The notes beneath the pieces were generated by a model. The model was given only the letters and a program-made list of their open reading frames with translations. It was not told the origin of the DNA and searched no databases. Below, in pieces: positions 17,994 through 25,886 of a DNA stretch of 64,000 nt (the stretch's first letter is position 1; each line of letters opens with the position of its first letter). The DNA comes from Desulfobacterales bacterium (GTDB lineage Bacteria; Desulfobacterota; Desulfobacteria; Desulfobacterales; Desulfosarcinaceae): positions 124,001 through 188,000 of the forward strand of contig JACRDD010000019.1 in NCBI GenBank assembly GCA_016218685.1, written 5' to 3'. The position numbers were made by a program, and so were the translations under genes.

Positions 17994-18542
17994 TTACCAG
18001 GTGCGAACCGGACCGATATCGATGTGTACGAAGTCGGATTGGGAGTAGTAGCCCACGCCGCCGGCATTCATCTTTACGCAAAGATTGCGTAACTGAGCGG
18101 TATTGTAACCCGGCAGGCGGATGTCGATGGCCTGGCCCTTGGTGTGGAAACTCTTTTGGGCGACACCGCTGCTATGGCGACGCAATCGCTCATTGGTCTG
18201 GGGAGAACGGTAGCCGGAAATGACATGAAAGGGATCTCTGGGGCTGATACGGCATTTGAGCGTGAACAGCAGGTCGAGCAGGGTGGGATCGATCTCCTTG
18301 ATCGTGTCGGTGCGATGATCCCGTAAGATGTGGTTGATCTGATCCAAGGCTTCGGGCCGGTAACCCACCTCGTCGAAGTAGCACACCTCGCATTTTTCGT
18401 CCGTATGGGTGTTATAGAAGGAAAGGCTGCGCCGCGCATCGAATCCTTTAAGGGGCTTGGCCATGGCCGCCCAGGGCAGCATGGTTCCCACAAAGGCACC
18501 CAATCCCATTTTGATAAACTCTCTGCGGTTTTGGCTCGGCAT
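17994..18542 (-). CDS. YcbK-like M15/DUF882 peptidase with Tat signal
   Basis: A 182-residue protein. The N-terminus SQNRREFIKMGLGAFVGTML is a twin-arginine signal, then a DUF882/peptidase M15 domain: FHVISGYRSPQTNERLRR near residue 110, FHTKGQAIDIRLPG near 137 (HxxxxxxD zinc ligands) and DFVHIDIGPVR at the end (third His). YcbK (MepK) of E. coli cleaves 3-3 cross-links, the product of L,D-transpeptidases, so this gene and the convergent YcbB-like gene form a make/cut pair. The ATG at 18542 follows AAGGGG. The two stops are only 17 nt apart. Confidence 0.88.
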   Translation of the reverse strand: MPSQNRREFIKMGLGAFVGTMLPWAAMAKPLKGFDARRSLSFYNTHTDEKCEVCYFDEVGYRPEALDQINHILRDHRTDTIKEIDPTLLDLLFTLKCRISPRDPFHVISGYRSPQTNERLRRHSSGVAQKSFHTKGQAIDIRLPGYNTAQLRNLCVKMNAGGVGYYSQSDFVHIDIGPVRTW

Positions 18543-19023
18543 CGTCTTAGGCCCCTTCTTTTCACGCTTCTGCAAGAGGTTGATCGGCATTGACACCAAT
18601 TTCTTTAGCAGTCTCGCTGAGCAATTTTTCTACAGAATTTAGCAACATGCATGCCATTGTAAAAAACGGCGAATTCGATAGCCTTCCGCGGTCCGGCTTA
18701 AGCGTCGGAAATCGCACCTCATTTCTTTGATGTTGGTATGCTTTAGGGTTTATGGGCCAAGGCTTTTTGAGAAAGCCGGGATGGCAAAAATCCGCGTGCA
18801 GGCGGTCGCCAAACCTACTCGCCAAGTACAAAAAAATGCACATCGTTTTTCATTTTTCTATACGGCATTCATTAATTAATTTCAACTTCAAATCCACGCA
18901 TCCATGAATTTTATTCGGCTGTTTTCTATCCTGCGAAGAAGGGGGGAGAGGCGGGCGGGGCGGCCCTTGCCCGCCTCTTTCCGGGGGATTGGGGACGGGG
19001 GGATATTGTTTCCAGATCTACGA
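18543..19023. other. AT-richer intergenic region
   Basis: About 480 nt between the YcbK-like gene and the Hsp20 pair. A 93-codon minus-strand frame (18562-18843) has no ribosome site or family features and is probably not a gene. The only clear structure is the hairpin at 18948-18977. The composition is clearly more AT-rich than the flanking genes. Confidence 0.6.
18948..18977 (-). terminator. Hairpin downstream of the Hsp20 genes
   Basis: GAGGCGGGC (18948-18956) and GCCCGCCTC (18969-18977) make a 9-bp GC stem 46 nt past the Hsp20 stop. On the minus strand it is followed by a pyrimidine tract with few U, so it is a likely but not textbook terminator. Confidence 0.5.
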
Positions 19024-19434
19024 TTATCCGGCCGAAACCGTGATGGTGCGCGGCTTGGCCTTTTCCACTTTGGGCAGCGTCAGACGCAAGACACCATCCT
19101 TGAGTTGGGCATCGATCTTGTCCTGGGCGATCACGTCCGAGAGCGTAAATTGACGATAGTACTTGCCGATTTCATACTCGATGAGCAGGTCTTTTTCGTC
19201 CGGGCCCTCGAATGGCTGTACTTCACCGCTGAGGGTCAAAATGTTGTCACGCAGATCGATGGTCAGGCTCTCGCCGGTGACACCCGGCAGGTCGGCCAAA
19301 AGGGTGATCTGCTTATCGGTTTCAAATATGTCCACATTGGGTACGAAGAGTGCACCCGGACGGGTCTGTTCGGCCGGCGTGGTCAATTCTTTTTTCTCTT
19401 TAACCGTCATCTCTTTTTGGGTGTCGGTGGTCAT
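19024..19434 (-). CDS. Hsp20/alpha-crystallin small heat-shock protein
   Basis: A 136-residue holdase chaperone. The alpha-crystallin domain runs from FVPNVDIFETDKQITLLADL (about residue 30) to GVLRLTLPKVE, with the conserved DLPGVTGESLTIDL turn. The C-terminal PRTITVSAG supplies the I-x-V motif for oligomer assembly. The ATG at 19434 follows AAGGAGGAATCCGCC. It is the second gene after another hsp20 (30 nt apart), a tandem that often forms mixed oligomers. Confidence 0.93.
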   Translation of the reverse strand: MTTDTQKEMTVKEKKELTTPAEQTRPGALFVPNVDIFETDKQITLLADLPGVTGESLTIDLRDNILTLSGEVQPFEGPDEKDLLIEYEIGKYYRQFTLSDVIAQDKIDAQLKDGVLRLTLPKVEKAKPRTITVSAG

Positions 19435-19464
19435 GGCGGATTCCTCCTTTCATAGGCATAAGGC

Positions 19465-19926
19465 TCAACTGCCGATGGCGATGCGACGGGGTTTGGCCGA
19501 TTCGGATTTGGGCACCTTGAGCGTCAGCATCCCGTTCTGCATTCTGGCCTCGACGCGATCGGCATCGATCTCCTTGGGCATGGCCAGAGCACGTGAAAAG
19601 CGGCCACCTTCCCGTTCGCGACGATGGTACCTGGCCGAGGCATCTTCGGTGGCCAGTTTGCGTTCTCCCGAAATGGTGACGTTTCTGCCGGTGGCTTGAA
19701 TATCGAGGTCTTCGGCTTTCACACCAGGCAGTTCCGCCCGCAGGTAGAAATGGTTATCGTCCTCGGTCAAGTTGATGGCTGGGAATACGCCTGATCGCAA
19801 TCCCTGCAGCCGTGGTTCCATAAAGGAATCCATAATGCGATCCATTTGCCTGCGCATGCGGCTCAGCTCTTCGAAGGGCCGCATCGATCCGAAAGTCGGC
19901 ATTCCGAAAACTCTGGGAAGAAACAT
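19465..19926 (-). CDS. Hsp20/alpha-crystallin small heat-shock protein
   Basis: A 153-residue small heat-shock protein. The Phe/Met-rich N-terminal arm (MFLPRVFGMPTFGSM, RRQMDRIMDSFM) precedes an alpha-crystallin domain with YLRAELPGVKAEDLDI and GMLTLKVPKSE, and the tail has PRRIAIGS with an I-x-I anchor. The ATG at 19926 follows AAAGGAGGTTCGCC. It is the first gene of the two-gene operon with a sigma-70-like promoter about 90 nt upstream; no CIRCE element was seen. Confidence 0.93.
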   Translation of the reverse strand: MFLPRVFGMPTFGSMRPFEELSRMRRQMDRIMDSFMEPRLQGLRSGVFPAINLTEDDNHFYLRAELPGVKAEDLDIQATGRNVTISGERKLATEDASARYHRREREGGRFSRALAMPKEIDADRVEARMQNGMLTLKVPKSESAKPRRIAIGS

Positions 19927-20006
19927 GGCGAACCTCCTTTGTTGATTTATACTATCTTTTGCCGTACGGGCTTGCCCGCAGTTTGCGGCGCTGAAAAGAT
20001 GCAAAA

Positions 20007-20034
20007 ATATTAAAAATAAATTTGGATGTGTCAA
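20007..20034 (-). promoter_or_regulatory. Promoter for the Hsp20 operon
   Basis: Minus-strand TTGACA (20034-20029), a 16-nt AT-rich spacer and TAATAT (20012-20007). The region resembles sigma-70 rather than a canonical sigma-32 (CTTGAA/CCCCAT) promoter. Confidence 0.55.
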
Positions 20035-20169
20035 TACGGTCAATTAAGTTTTAGTTCATTATTTTTTTAAATCTATCTAATTAATAATAGATCAGGAGTC
20101 TGGATCAAAAGCGAATTGCATGCGTGCGCATCCTCGGTCACGGGGGCCGATCCGGCATCCAAAGGCCAC

Positions 20170-20198
20170 TTGACAAAGGCGTCATGCCTCCTGATAAT
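20170..20198 (+). promoter_or_regulatory. Promoter for the subtilase gene
   Basis: TTGACA (20170-20175), a 17-nt spacer and GATAAT (20193-20198) lie about 70 nt upstream of the protease start. A second TATAAT occurs at 20225-20230 without a matching -35. The 19927-20266 divergent region otherwise holds only this and the Hsp20 promoter. Confidence 0.6.
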
Positions 20199-20266
20199 GC
20201 CGCCGCATCTATGGATCGCTCGTATATAATAGATACCCCCCCACCAAAGAATGGAATGGATAAACC

Positions 20267-22858
20267 ATGCAACTCATGAAACGTATTGGCTGGCTTGTGT
20301 TCGTCTGTTGCCCCCTCCTCTTCTGGGCATGTGGCGGCGGGGGCGGCGACAGTTCCGCACCTCCCACGTACACCATCAGCGGGACCATCATGGCCGCCGC
20401 CGGCAATCAGGCGGACAGCGATGTAAATGATACCGGCACAGTGCCGGTGCCCAACAACAGCTTCGATTCGGCCCAATCCGTCTCGGCGCCGGGCATCATC
20501 GGCGGCTATGTCAATGAGGCCGGTGTCGGCGCCGAGGGCAATTCGGATCTCGGCGGGGATACGGATGATTACTTCCGGGTGACCTTGACCGCCAACACCA
20601 CGATCCGCCTGGCCTTGCCCGATGAGACGACGGCTCATTTTACCCAAGTAACCCTTACGGTCTATGACGAAGCGCAAGTCGCCGTGGCGAGTGCGGGCGA
20701 CGTGCCCCAGTATGCCGTACTGAATGTAGACAGCGCTGGCGATTATTACATCCGGGTGCATGCCCTGATAGGCGCCACATCCTACCGGCTCATGATCGGT
20801 TCGGTCGAAGACCTGCCGCAAGCCCTTTCCATCGCCAAAAGTTCAGATTTCGTGCCGGGTGAAGTGCTGGTGCAGTTAAAGGCGGACAATGACCGGACGG
20901 CTTCCAAAGCCGCCGCCAGGGACGACTTCGTCCACCGCACGGGACTGAAAAAGGTCCACGCCGACGCCAAAGGCTGGATGCGTTTGCGCGCCGATGATCG
21001 GCAAACCGTTTTCCAGCGTCTCAAAATTCCAGGGCGCAACGCCCTGCGCCAGGCTACCTCCAAGACCGAGGCGACTCAGCTCGCCAAGGAGGAGACGCTG
21101 AGTCTGGTCCGGGCGCTGCGCCAGCTTCCCGATGTGGCTCACGCCCAACCCAACTTCATTCGCCGGCCGTATCTGACGCCCAACGATCCTCACTATCCAC
21201 TGCAGTGGCACCTGGACATGATGCATCTGCCCGATGCCTGGGATCAAACCACTGGCAGTAACAATGTCATCGTGGCGGTCATCGATACCGGCATCTTATC
21301 CGGACATCCCGATTTGTCCGCCAAAATTGTGTCCGGCTACGATTTTATCAGTGATCCTGAAAATGCCCGGGATGGGGATGGAATTGATGACGACCCGGAA
21401 GATCCCGGCGACAGCTTCACCGGCGAAAGCAGCTTTCACGGCTCGCATACCGCCGGCATTATCGCCGCCAGCTTCGATAACGGCATCGGCGTTGCCGGCG
21501 TGGGGGGCAATACCCTAATCATGCCGGTGCGTGTGCTTGGGCCGGATGGCGGGACCGATGCGGACATCTACAACGCCATCCGCTGGGCCGCCGGCTATGA
21601 CCTTACGGATGGGCAAGGAAATGTAATCGTCCCCGGCGCAAACCCGCCCGCCGACATCATCAATATGAGTCTGGGCGGCCCGGATGATTCGGACCTCCTT
21701 GCACAGGCCGTCGCCGATGCATACGACGCAGGCGTGCTTTTATTCGCGGCCTCCGGGAACACACCCGATGGCGAGCCGTCCTATCCGGCCGCTTACCCGG
21801 AAGTATTTTCGGTCAGCGCGGTGGATGCCAATGGCAAGATCGCCAATTACTCCAACTTCGGCTCGACCGTTTTTGTCGCGGCGCCCGGCGGCGACCTCGG
21901 CGCGGATGTACAGCCGGATGGTTATGCCGACGGCGTGCTAAGCACTTTGGGCAGCGATGTGAGCGGCCCCATCGAACCAATCTACTCATATATGCAGGGA
22001 ACCTCCATGGCCTCTGCTAACGTGGCCGGAGTGGCCGCGCTGATGAAAGCGGCCAGGGCTGCCGCCGATCCCGCTAACCCCCTCTCCTACGACGATTTCT
22101 ATGGTTATCTCGCCAACGGCTGGATCACTTCCGACCTCGGAGCCGTGGGCGACGACGACTTCTACGGCTATGGTTTGATCGACGCCTACCAGGCGGTGCT
22201 CGCGGCCGAGGGGGGCGACCCGCCCGCAGCTTTGGCCATAACCCCCCTGAGCTTGCGCTTCGATGCAAATACCGCCAGCGCCACCTTGTACGCGCGCCAT
22301 GTCGGCAGCGGGCCTCTGTCTCTAAGTGCCCTGACAGTCGGCACGGACTGGTTGACAGTGGCCCAGAGTCCCAATCAGGAAGGTGTGGGGGATTTCGGTC
22401 AATACACCGTGACGGTAAACCGGACGGATCAAGCCGGAGGGATTTATACCGATTACATTGAGTTTGTGACTTCAGCCAACACCGTGCGTATCCCGGTAAC
22501 CATGGAAGTGCTGCCGGACCGCAATGCCTCAGCCGCCACGCAATACGTGCAGCTCATTGATGCGGATACCGACGAACCCGTTGCACAGCAGGTCCTTTCC
22601 CCCTCCAACGGACGCTATCAATTCCGCATGGAGCAAATTCCGCCTGGGAATTACTACCTAATATCGGGCTCGGACCTGAACAACGATTTCTCGATTCTGG
22701 ATCAGGGCGAGGCGGTCGGTGGTTACAGAACGCTGGATGATTGGGTGGCCTTCACAGTTGACCGTAATCGGAGCGGGCTGAATTTTGTCACCGGTTTCAA
22801 CCAGTGGCCCTTTTTCCTGCCCTCGGGTCTTTCGGCCGCCGGAAAACGAAGGCCGTAA
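20267..22858 (+). CDS. Subtilisin-like (S8) serine protease, lipoprotein
   Basis: An 863-residue exported protease. The signal ends in a lipobox-like LLFWAC at residue 22 followed by a Gly5-Asp-Ser linker, so it is probably lipid-anchored. A pre-peptidase C-terminal-like beta domain spans about 60-190 and a propeptide-like region about 200-300 (VPGEVLVQLK). The subtilase core has Asp340 (AVIDTGILSGHPDL), His391 (FHGSHTAGII) and Ser580 (GTSMASANVAG). The last 220 residues are a beta-rich domain (SLRFDANTASATLYARH onward) resembling secreted-protein attachment repeats. The PrcB-like lipoprotein gene follows 13 nt later. Confidence 0.92.
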   Translation: MQLMKRIGWLVFVCCPLLFWACGGGGGDSSAPPTYTISGTIMAAAGNQADSDVNDTGTVPVPNNSFDSAQSVSAPGIIGGYVNEAGVGAEGNSDLGGDTDDYFRVTLTANTTIRLALPDETTAHFTQVTLTVYDEAQVAVASAGDVPQYAVLNVDSAGDYYIRVHALIGATSYRLMIGSVEDLPQALSIAKSSDFVPGEVLVQLKADNDRTASKAAARDDFVHRTGLKKVHADAKGWMRLRADDRQTVFQRLKIPGRNALRQATSKTEATQLAKEETLSLVRALRQLPDVAHAQPNFIRRPYLTPNDPHYPLQWHLDMMHLPDAWDQTTGSNNVIVAVIDTGILSGHPDLSAKIVSGYDFISDPENARDGDGIDDDPEDPGDSFTGESSFHGSHTAGIIAASFDNGIGVAGVGGNTLIMPVRVLGPDGGTDADIYNAIRWAAGYDLTDGQGNVIVPGANPPADIINMSLGGPDDSDLLAQAVADAYDAGVLLFAASGNTPDGEPSYPAAYPEVFSVSAVDANGKIANYSNFGSTVFVAAPGGDLGADVQPDGYADGVLSTLGSDVSGPIEPIYSYMQGTSMASANVAGVAALMKAARAAADPANPLSYDDFYGYLANGWITSDLGAVGDDDFYGYGLIDAYQAVLAAEGGDPPAALAITPLSLRFDANTASATLYARHVGSGPLSLSALTVGTDWLTVAQSPNQEGVGDFGQYTVTVNRTDQAGGIYTDYIEFVTSANTVRIPVTMEVLPDRNASAATQYVQLIDADTDEPVAQQVLSPSNGRYQFRMEQIPPGNYYLISGSDLNNDFSILDQGEAVGGYRTLDDWVAFTVDRNRSGLNFVTGFNQWPFFLPSGLSAAGKRRP

Positions 22859-22871
22859 GGAGAGCGCAACC

Positions 22872-23366
22872 ATGGCGCCATTCACTAAATGCTTGGGTTT
22901 GCTTTTGGTCATGGCCCTGCAGTTGGTCACGGGATGCGGGGCTCTGAACGGTTCCGCCGAAGAGGAGCGCCGCATTCCCCTGGAAGTTCTTCATAAAGGC
23001 AGCCAATGCGGTGCGGCGGGTCCAGCGTCAGGGGCTGTCTGGATCGATCGGCCACAGGATCTGCCGCCGGCCTTGGGCCGACTGAAAAACGCCCCGTGGC
23101 AAGCGGACACCGAGGGCGCCCTTTGGGTCCGCATGGGGGCCCAGCCCACGGGCGGCTTCGGCCTGGAGTTGGCCGAGCCCACGGCCAGCGTGCACGGGAA
23201 AGTGGCCACCATCCGGATCGACTGGCGTCGGCCGGCGCCGGATCGCTTCGTCACCCAGGCCTTCACATCCCCGTGCCTGGTGCTCAAAATGCCGAAAGCG
23301 GGAATTGCCAGCATCCAGGTTGTGGACCAGGAGGGCCGCCTGCGTGCCCGGGTCGAACTTCCTTAA
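22872..23366 (+). CDS. PrcB-like lipoprotein (protease complex subunit type)
   Basis: A 164-residue lipoprotein: signal with lipobox LVTGC at about residue 22, then a domain with MGAQPTGGFGLELAEP, a strand pair and TQAFTSPCLVLKMPKAG. The PTGG(Y/F) turn and the TSPC/Y-Lxx(M/I)P ending are those of the PrcB C-terminal domain. In oral treponemes PrcB binds the subtilisin-like protease PrtP in the dentilisin complex; here the gene directly follows a subtilase lipoprotein gene, which fits the same partnership. The ATG at 22872 follows AAGGAGAG. Confidence 0.78.
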   Translation: MAPFTKCLGLLLVMALQLVTGCGALNGSAEEERRIPLEVLHKGSQCGAAGPASGAVWIDRPQDLPPALGRLKNAPWQADTEGALWVRMGAQPTGGFGLELAEPTASVHGKVATIRIDWRRPAPDRFVTQAFTSPCLVLKMPKAGIASIQVVDQEGRLRARVELP

Positions 23367-23391
23367 CGGGCTACCACGCTTCAAAAAAAAA

Positions 23392-23423
23392 TCGGCGGAG
23401 GCTCGATCATAAGCCTCCGCCGA
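23392..23423 (-). terminator. Rho-independent terminator
   Basis: TCGGCGGAGGC (23392-23402) pairs perfectly with GCCTCCGCCGA (23413-23423). On the minus strand it is followed by a run of nine U, placing it just after the 44-aa gene that ends at 23445. Confidence 0.85.
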
Positions 23424-23444
23424 GAAATTCAGCTCGAATCGCAA

Positions 23445-23579
23445 TTAGTCTTGTTCGGCCAGCTTGGCCAACACCTGCTCGTTCTTGAGCATGCGTTTCT
23501 GATCGACCTTGCGGTTTGTCATGTTGGCTTTTCTTTTCTTTTTGCGAATCATTTTAACCTGATAGGTTTTCGATGTCAT
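23445..23579 (-). CDS. Small basic protein of unknown function (44 aa)
   Basis: A 44-residue frame starting MTSKTYQVKMIRKKKRKAN and ending LAKLAEQD. The first half is strongly basic (IRKKKRK), the second an amphipathic helix. Support for a real gene: ATG at 23579 preceded by AAGGAGAAGGGG, a perfect TATAAT about 25 nt upstream of the start (minus strand, 23609-23604), and a textbook terminator 22 nt after the stop. No family is recognised; the charge suggests nucleic-acid or ribosome binding. It is convergent with the protease/PrcB genes. Confidence 0.72.
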   Translation of the reverse strand: MTSKTYQVKMIRKKKRKANMTNRKVDQKRMLKNEQVLAKLAEQD

Positions 23580-23923
23580 ACGACCCCTTCTCCTTTGCTT
23601 TCAATTATAACCCCACCCCTTGGCGCCACCTGGGATGCCGCATCGATCCGTTTCGGCGCGCTCCGAGGAACCGTTTTCCCAATAATTAGGAGGCTCCTCT
23701 ATCACGGCGTGGCCGGCCAGTGCAATCAAAAAGCCATTATTTTGCGGATGCCCGAAAAAGCGCTTGCCAGCCGGACAGCGGCGCACTAAAAAAATGTATC
23801 GTTCGATACATGTGCAATCCCATCCGACATCTCTCTTTTTTTGCTCTGGCCGCGTCGCTTCCGCATTCATCCATTCAACCTTGAGATCCCGCGCAGCGGG
23901 AACTCAAACTCAGGAGGTGATCC
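23580..23923. other. Intergenic region upstream of the GH13 gene
   Basis: A 344-nt gap between the divergent 44-aa gene and the GH13 gene. It holds the promoter/operator at 23764-23811 and a leader hairpin at 23881-23907 (TTGAG/CTCAA outer and CCCGC/GCGGG inner stems) immediately before the ribosome site AGGAGG. No further gene is visible. Confidence 0.6.
23764..23811 (+). promoter_or_regulatory. Promoter with downstream palindromic operator (GH13 gene)
   Basis: TTGCCA (23764-23769), a 17-nt spacer and TAAAAA (23787-23792) are followed at once by ATGTATCGTTCGATACAT (23794-23811), 8-bp arms around TT. A repressor bound there would cover the transcription start. The palindrome differs from the TetR operators found downstream. 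Confidence 0.6.
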
Positions 23924-25783
23924 ATGAAGCTGCTCCCATTGCATAAACTCGGGCCACGCGAAATTCCCGGCAACCGGGTGGCCTTCGGACTATTGCTGCC
24001 GTGGGTCTCGGCGGAACAAGGCTACCGGATGTCGGTGCGCATCATCCACGAAAAGGACCAGTTCATCCAGGCCATTCAGCCCAAAAACTTCGAGATGCAG
24101 CACGGCATCGACCCGGAGTATGGCGATTACTGGTCCACCGAGGTGTGGATTCAGACCGCGGACCGACCGCACCCCAAGTCGGCCTGGGGCCACCCGGGGC
24201 GCTATGTCTATCGCTTTCTCTTGCGCCACGAGCCCAGCGGCCGGCAGATCGACTGGATCGTCGATCCGTTTGCCCGGGAGTACGGCATCGGCAAGCTATC
24301 GGCCTTCACCCTGGGGTATAACGCCTACACCTGGAGCTATCACGAGAGCGGTTGGAAGACGCCCAAACTGCATGACTTAGTGATCTATGAACTGATGATC
24401 GCCGAATTCGGCGGCGACATCGATGGCGCCATCGCCAAACTGGACTATCTGCGCGATCTGGGCATCAACTGCCTGGAGATCATGCCCGTCTCCAACGTGG
24501 CCGGCACCATCGACTGGGGCTTTTTACCCATCGGCTACTTCGGTGTCGACGAGCGCTTCGGCAAGCGCCGGGACCTGCAGCGCTTCATCGATCAGGCCCA
24601 CCAGCGCGACATCGCCGTGATCCTGGACGTGGTCTACGGCCACGCCAGCAGCCATTTCCCCTATTCCTATGTTTACCGCGAGCTGAATTACCATCAAAAT
24701 CCCTTCATGGGCAGCTTTGCCAAGGATTACTTCGGCGAAAGCACCGATTTTAGCCGCGACTTCACCCGCGATTTCTTCTTCACGGTTAACCACCACTGGC
24801 TGGATTGCTACCACTGCGACGGCTTCCGCTACGACTGCGTGCCCAACTACTGGGATGGCGCGTTGGGCACGGGCTATGCCGCCTTGACCTACGAGACCTA
24901 TCAGACCGTCAAATCCAAACTCCTGCAAGGCGGCCACTGGCTGCGCTTTCAGAACGGCACGGAGATCACCCTGATCCAATGCGCCGAGCAACTCGAAGGG
25001 CCGGTGGAGATCGTCGAGCAGACTTACAGCAATTGCACCTGGCAGAACGAAACCCTCGGCGCCGCCCAGGAAACGGCCCGGGGTGATGCCGATGCCGTCA
25101 CTCGGCTGGGCCTGCGCCTGGGTCTGGACGGCTACCCCGCCGTGGCCGTGCACAATGCCGACACGCTGCCCAAAAGCGCCCTGCAGTATATCGAAAACCA
25201 CGATCATCCGCGCTTTGTCTGCAACTTCGGCCTCTGGGAGAAAGACAACCTGCTGCTCCAGGAAGGCGACCGCGACCGCTGGTACAAGCTGCAACCCTAC
25301 CTCATCGGCCTGCTGACCGCCAAAGGCATTCCGCTGGTCTGGCAGGGGCAGGAGCTGGGGGAGAACTACTTCATCCCGCTTAACGGCTGGGGCCGGGTGA
25401 TGCTGCTGCGGCCGGTGCGCTGGGATTACTTCTACGATCCCATCGGGCGGGCCATGATCGCCCTGTTCCGCAAGCTGCTGGCGTTGCGCAAAGCCCATTC
25501 CCAATTCCGCCAGGGCGAGCATTACTTCTACAACCACTTCGAGCACTACCAATCCAAGCAGGTGCTCTTGTTCCACCGCAAGGAAGGTTTGCGCTTCAGT
25601 CTGGTGGCCCTGAACTTCAGCGACCGGCCCCAGTGGGTGCCGTTTACCTTCCCCCAATCGGGCAATTACAGCGAGATGCTGCACGGCGACCAAGACGCCG
25701 CCCTGAATATCGATCAGGTGCAGGCCGGCCAATCCCGTTGGCTGGAGATCCCCGGCAATTACGGTCGCATCTGGAACGTGTAA
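23924..25783 (+). CDS. GH13 alpha-amylase family enzyme
   Basis: A 619-residue glycosidase or transglycosidase. An N-terminal beta domain (about residues 1-130) resembles the CBM48 module of branching-type enzymes. The TIM barrel shows LGINCLEIMPVSNV near 183, AVILDVVYGHAS near 232, DGFRYDCVPNYWDG with nucleophile Asp304, IQCAEQLEGP with acid Glu355, and YIENHDHPRF with Asp427. The C-terminal beta domain runs from about 530. It may be a maltooligosyltrehalose trehalohydrolase-like, branching or debranching enzyme; subfamily cannot be fixed by eye. The start follows AGGAGGTGATCC. The substrate is presumably alpha-glucan in the cytoplasm, as no signal peptide is seen. Confidence 0.88.
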   Translation: MKLLPLHKLGPREIPGNRVAFGLLLPWVSAEQGYRMSVRIIHEKDQFIQAIQPKNFEMQHGIDPEYGDYWSTEVWIQTADRPHPKSAWGHPGRYVYRFLLRHEPSGRQIDWIVDPFAREYGIGKLSAFTLGYNAYTWSYHESGWKTPKLHDLVIYELMIAEFGGDIDGAIAKLDYLRDLGINCLEIMPVSNVAGTIDWGFLPIGYFGVDERFGKRRDLQRFIDQAHQRDIAVILDVVYGHASSHFPYSYVYRELNYHQNPFMGSFAKDYFGESTDFSRDFTRDFFFTVNHHWLDCYHCDGFRYDCVPNYWDGALGTGYAALTYETYQTVKSKLLQGGHWLRFQNGTEITLIQCAEQLEGPVEIVEQTYSNCTWQNETLGAAQETARGDADAVTRLGLRLGLDGYPAVAVHNADTLPKSALQYIENHDHPRFVCNFGLWEKDNLLLQEGDRDRWYKLQPYLIGLLTAKGIPLVWQGQELGENYFIPLNGWGRVMLLRPVRWDYFYDPIGRAMIALFRKLLALRKAHSQFRQGEHYFYNHFEHYQSKQVLLFHRKEGLRFSLVALNFSDRPQWVPFTFPQSGNYSEMLHGDQDAALNIDQVQAGQSRWLEIPGNYGRIWNV

Positions 25784-25816
25784 TCGCCGGAGGGACCCGA
25801 TGTTCCGAAAATCCAC

Positions 25817-25861
25817 TTGACAACGAGGTGTCCGGAAAGTATGAATGACGCGTCAGTCATT
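25817..25861 (+). promoter_or_regulatory. tetR promoter with autoregulatory operator
   Basis: TTGACA (25817-25822), a 17-nt spacer and TATGAA (25840-25845). AATGAC-GCGTCA-GTCATT (25844-25861) is a perfect 6-bp inverted repeat overlapping the -10. Its reverse complement, AATGACTGACGCGTCA, matches the site before the exporter gene (AATGACTGATCCGTCA) at 14 of 16 positions. Confidence 0.7.
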
Positions 25862-25886
25862 TGTGGAAACCGACCGGGGAGCAGCC

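Noticed and set aside
18562-18843. 93-residue frame upstream of the YcbK-like gene
   Set aside because: No ribosome site, no recognisable fold, and it overlaps the YcbK-like gene's leader.
19927-20266. CIRCE or sigma-32 heat-shock element before the Hsp20 genes
   Set aside because: No TTAGCACTC inverted repeat and no CTTGAA/CCCCAT pair; a sigma-70-like promoter fits better.
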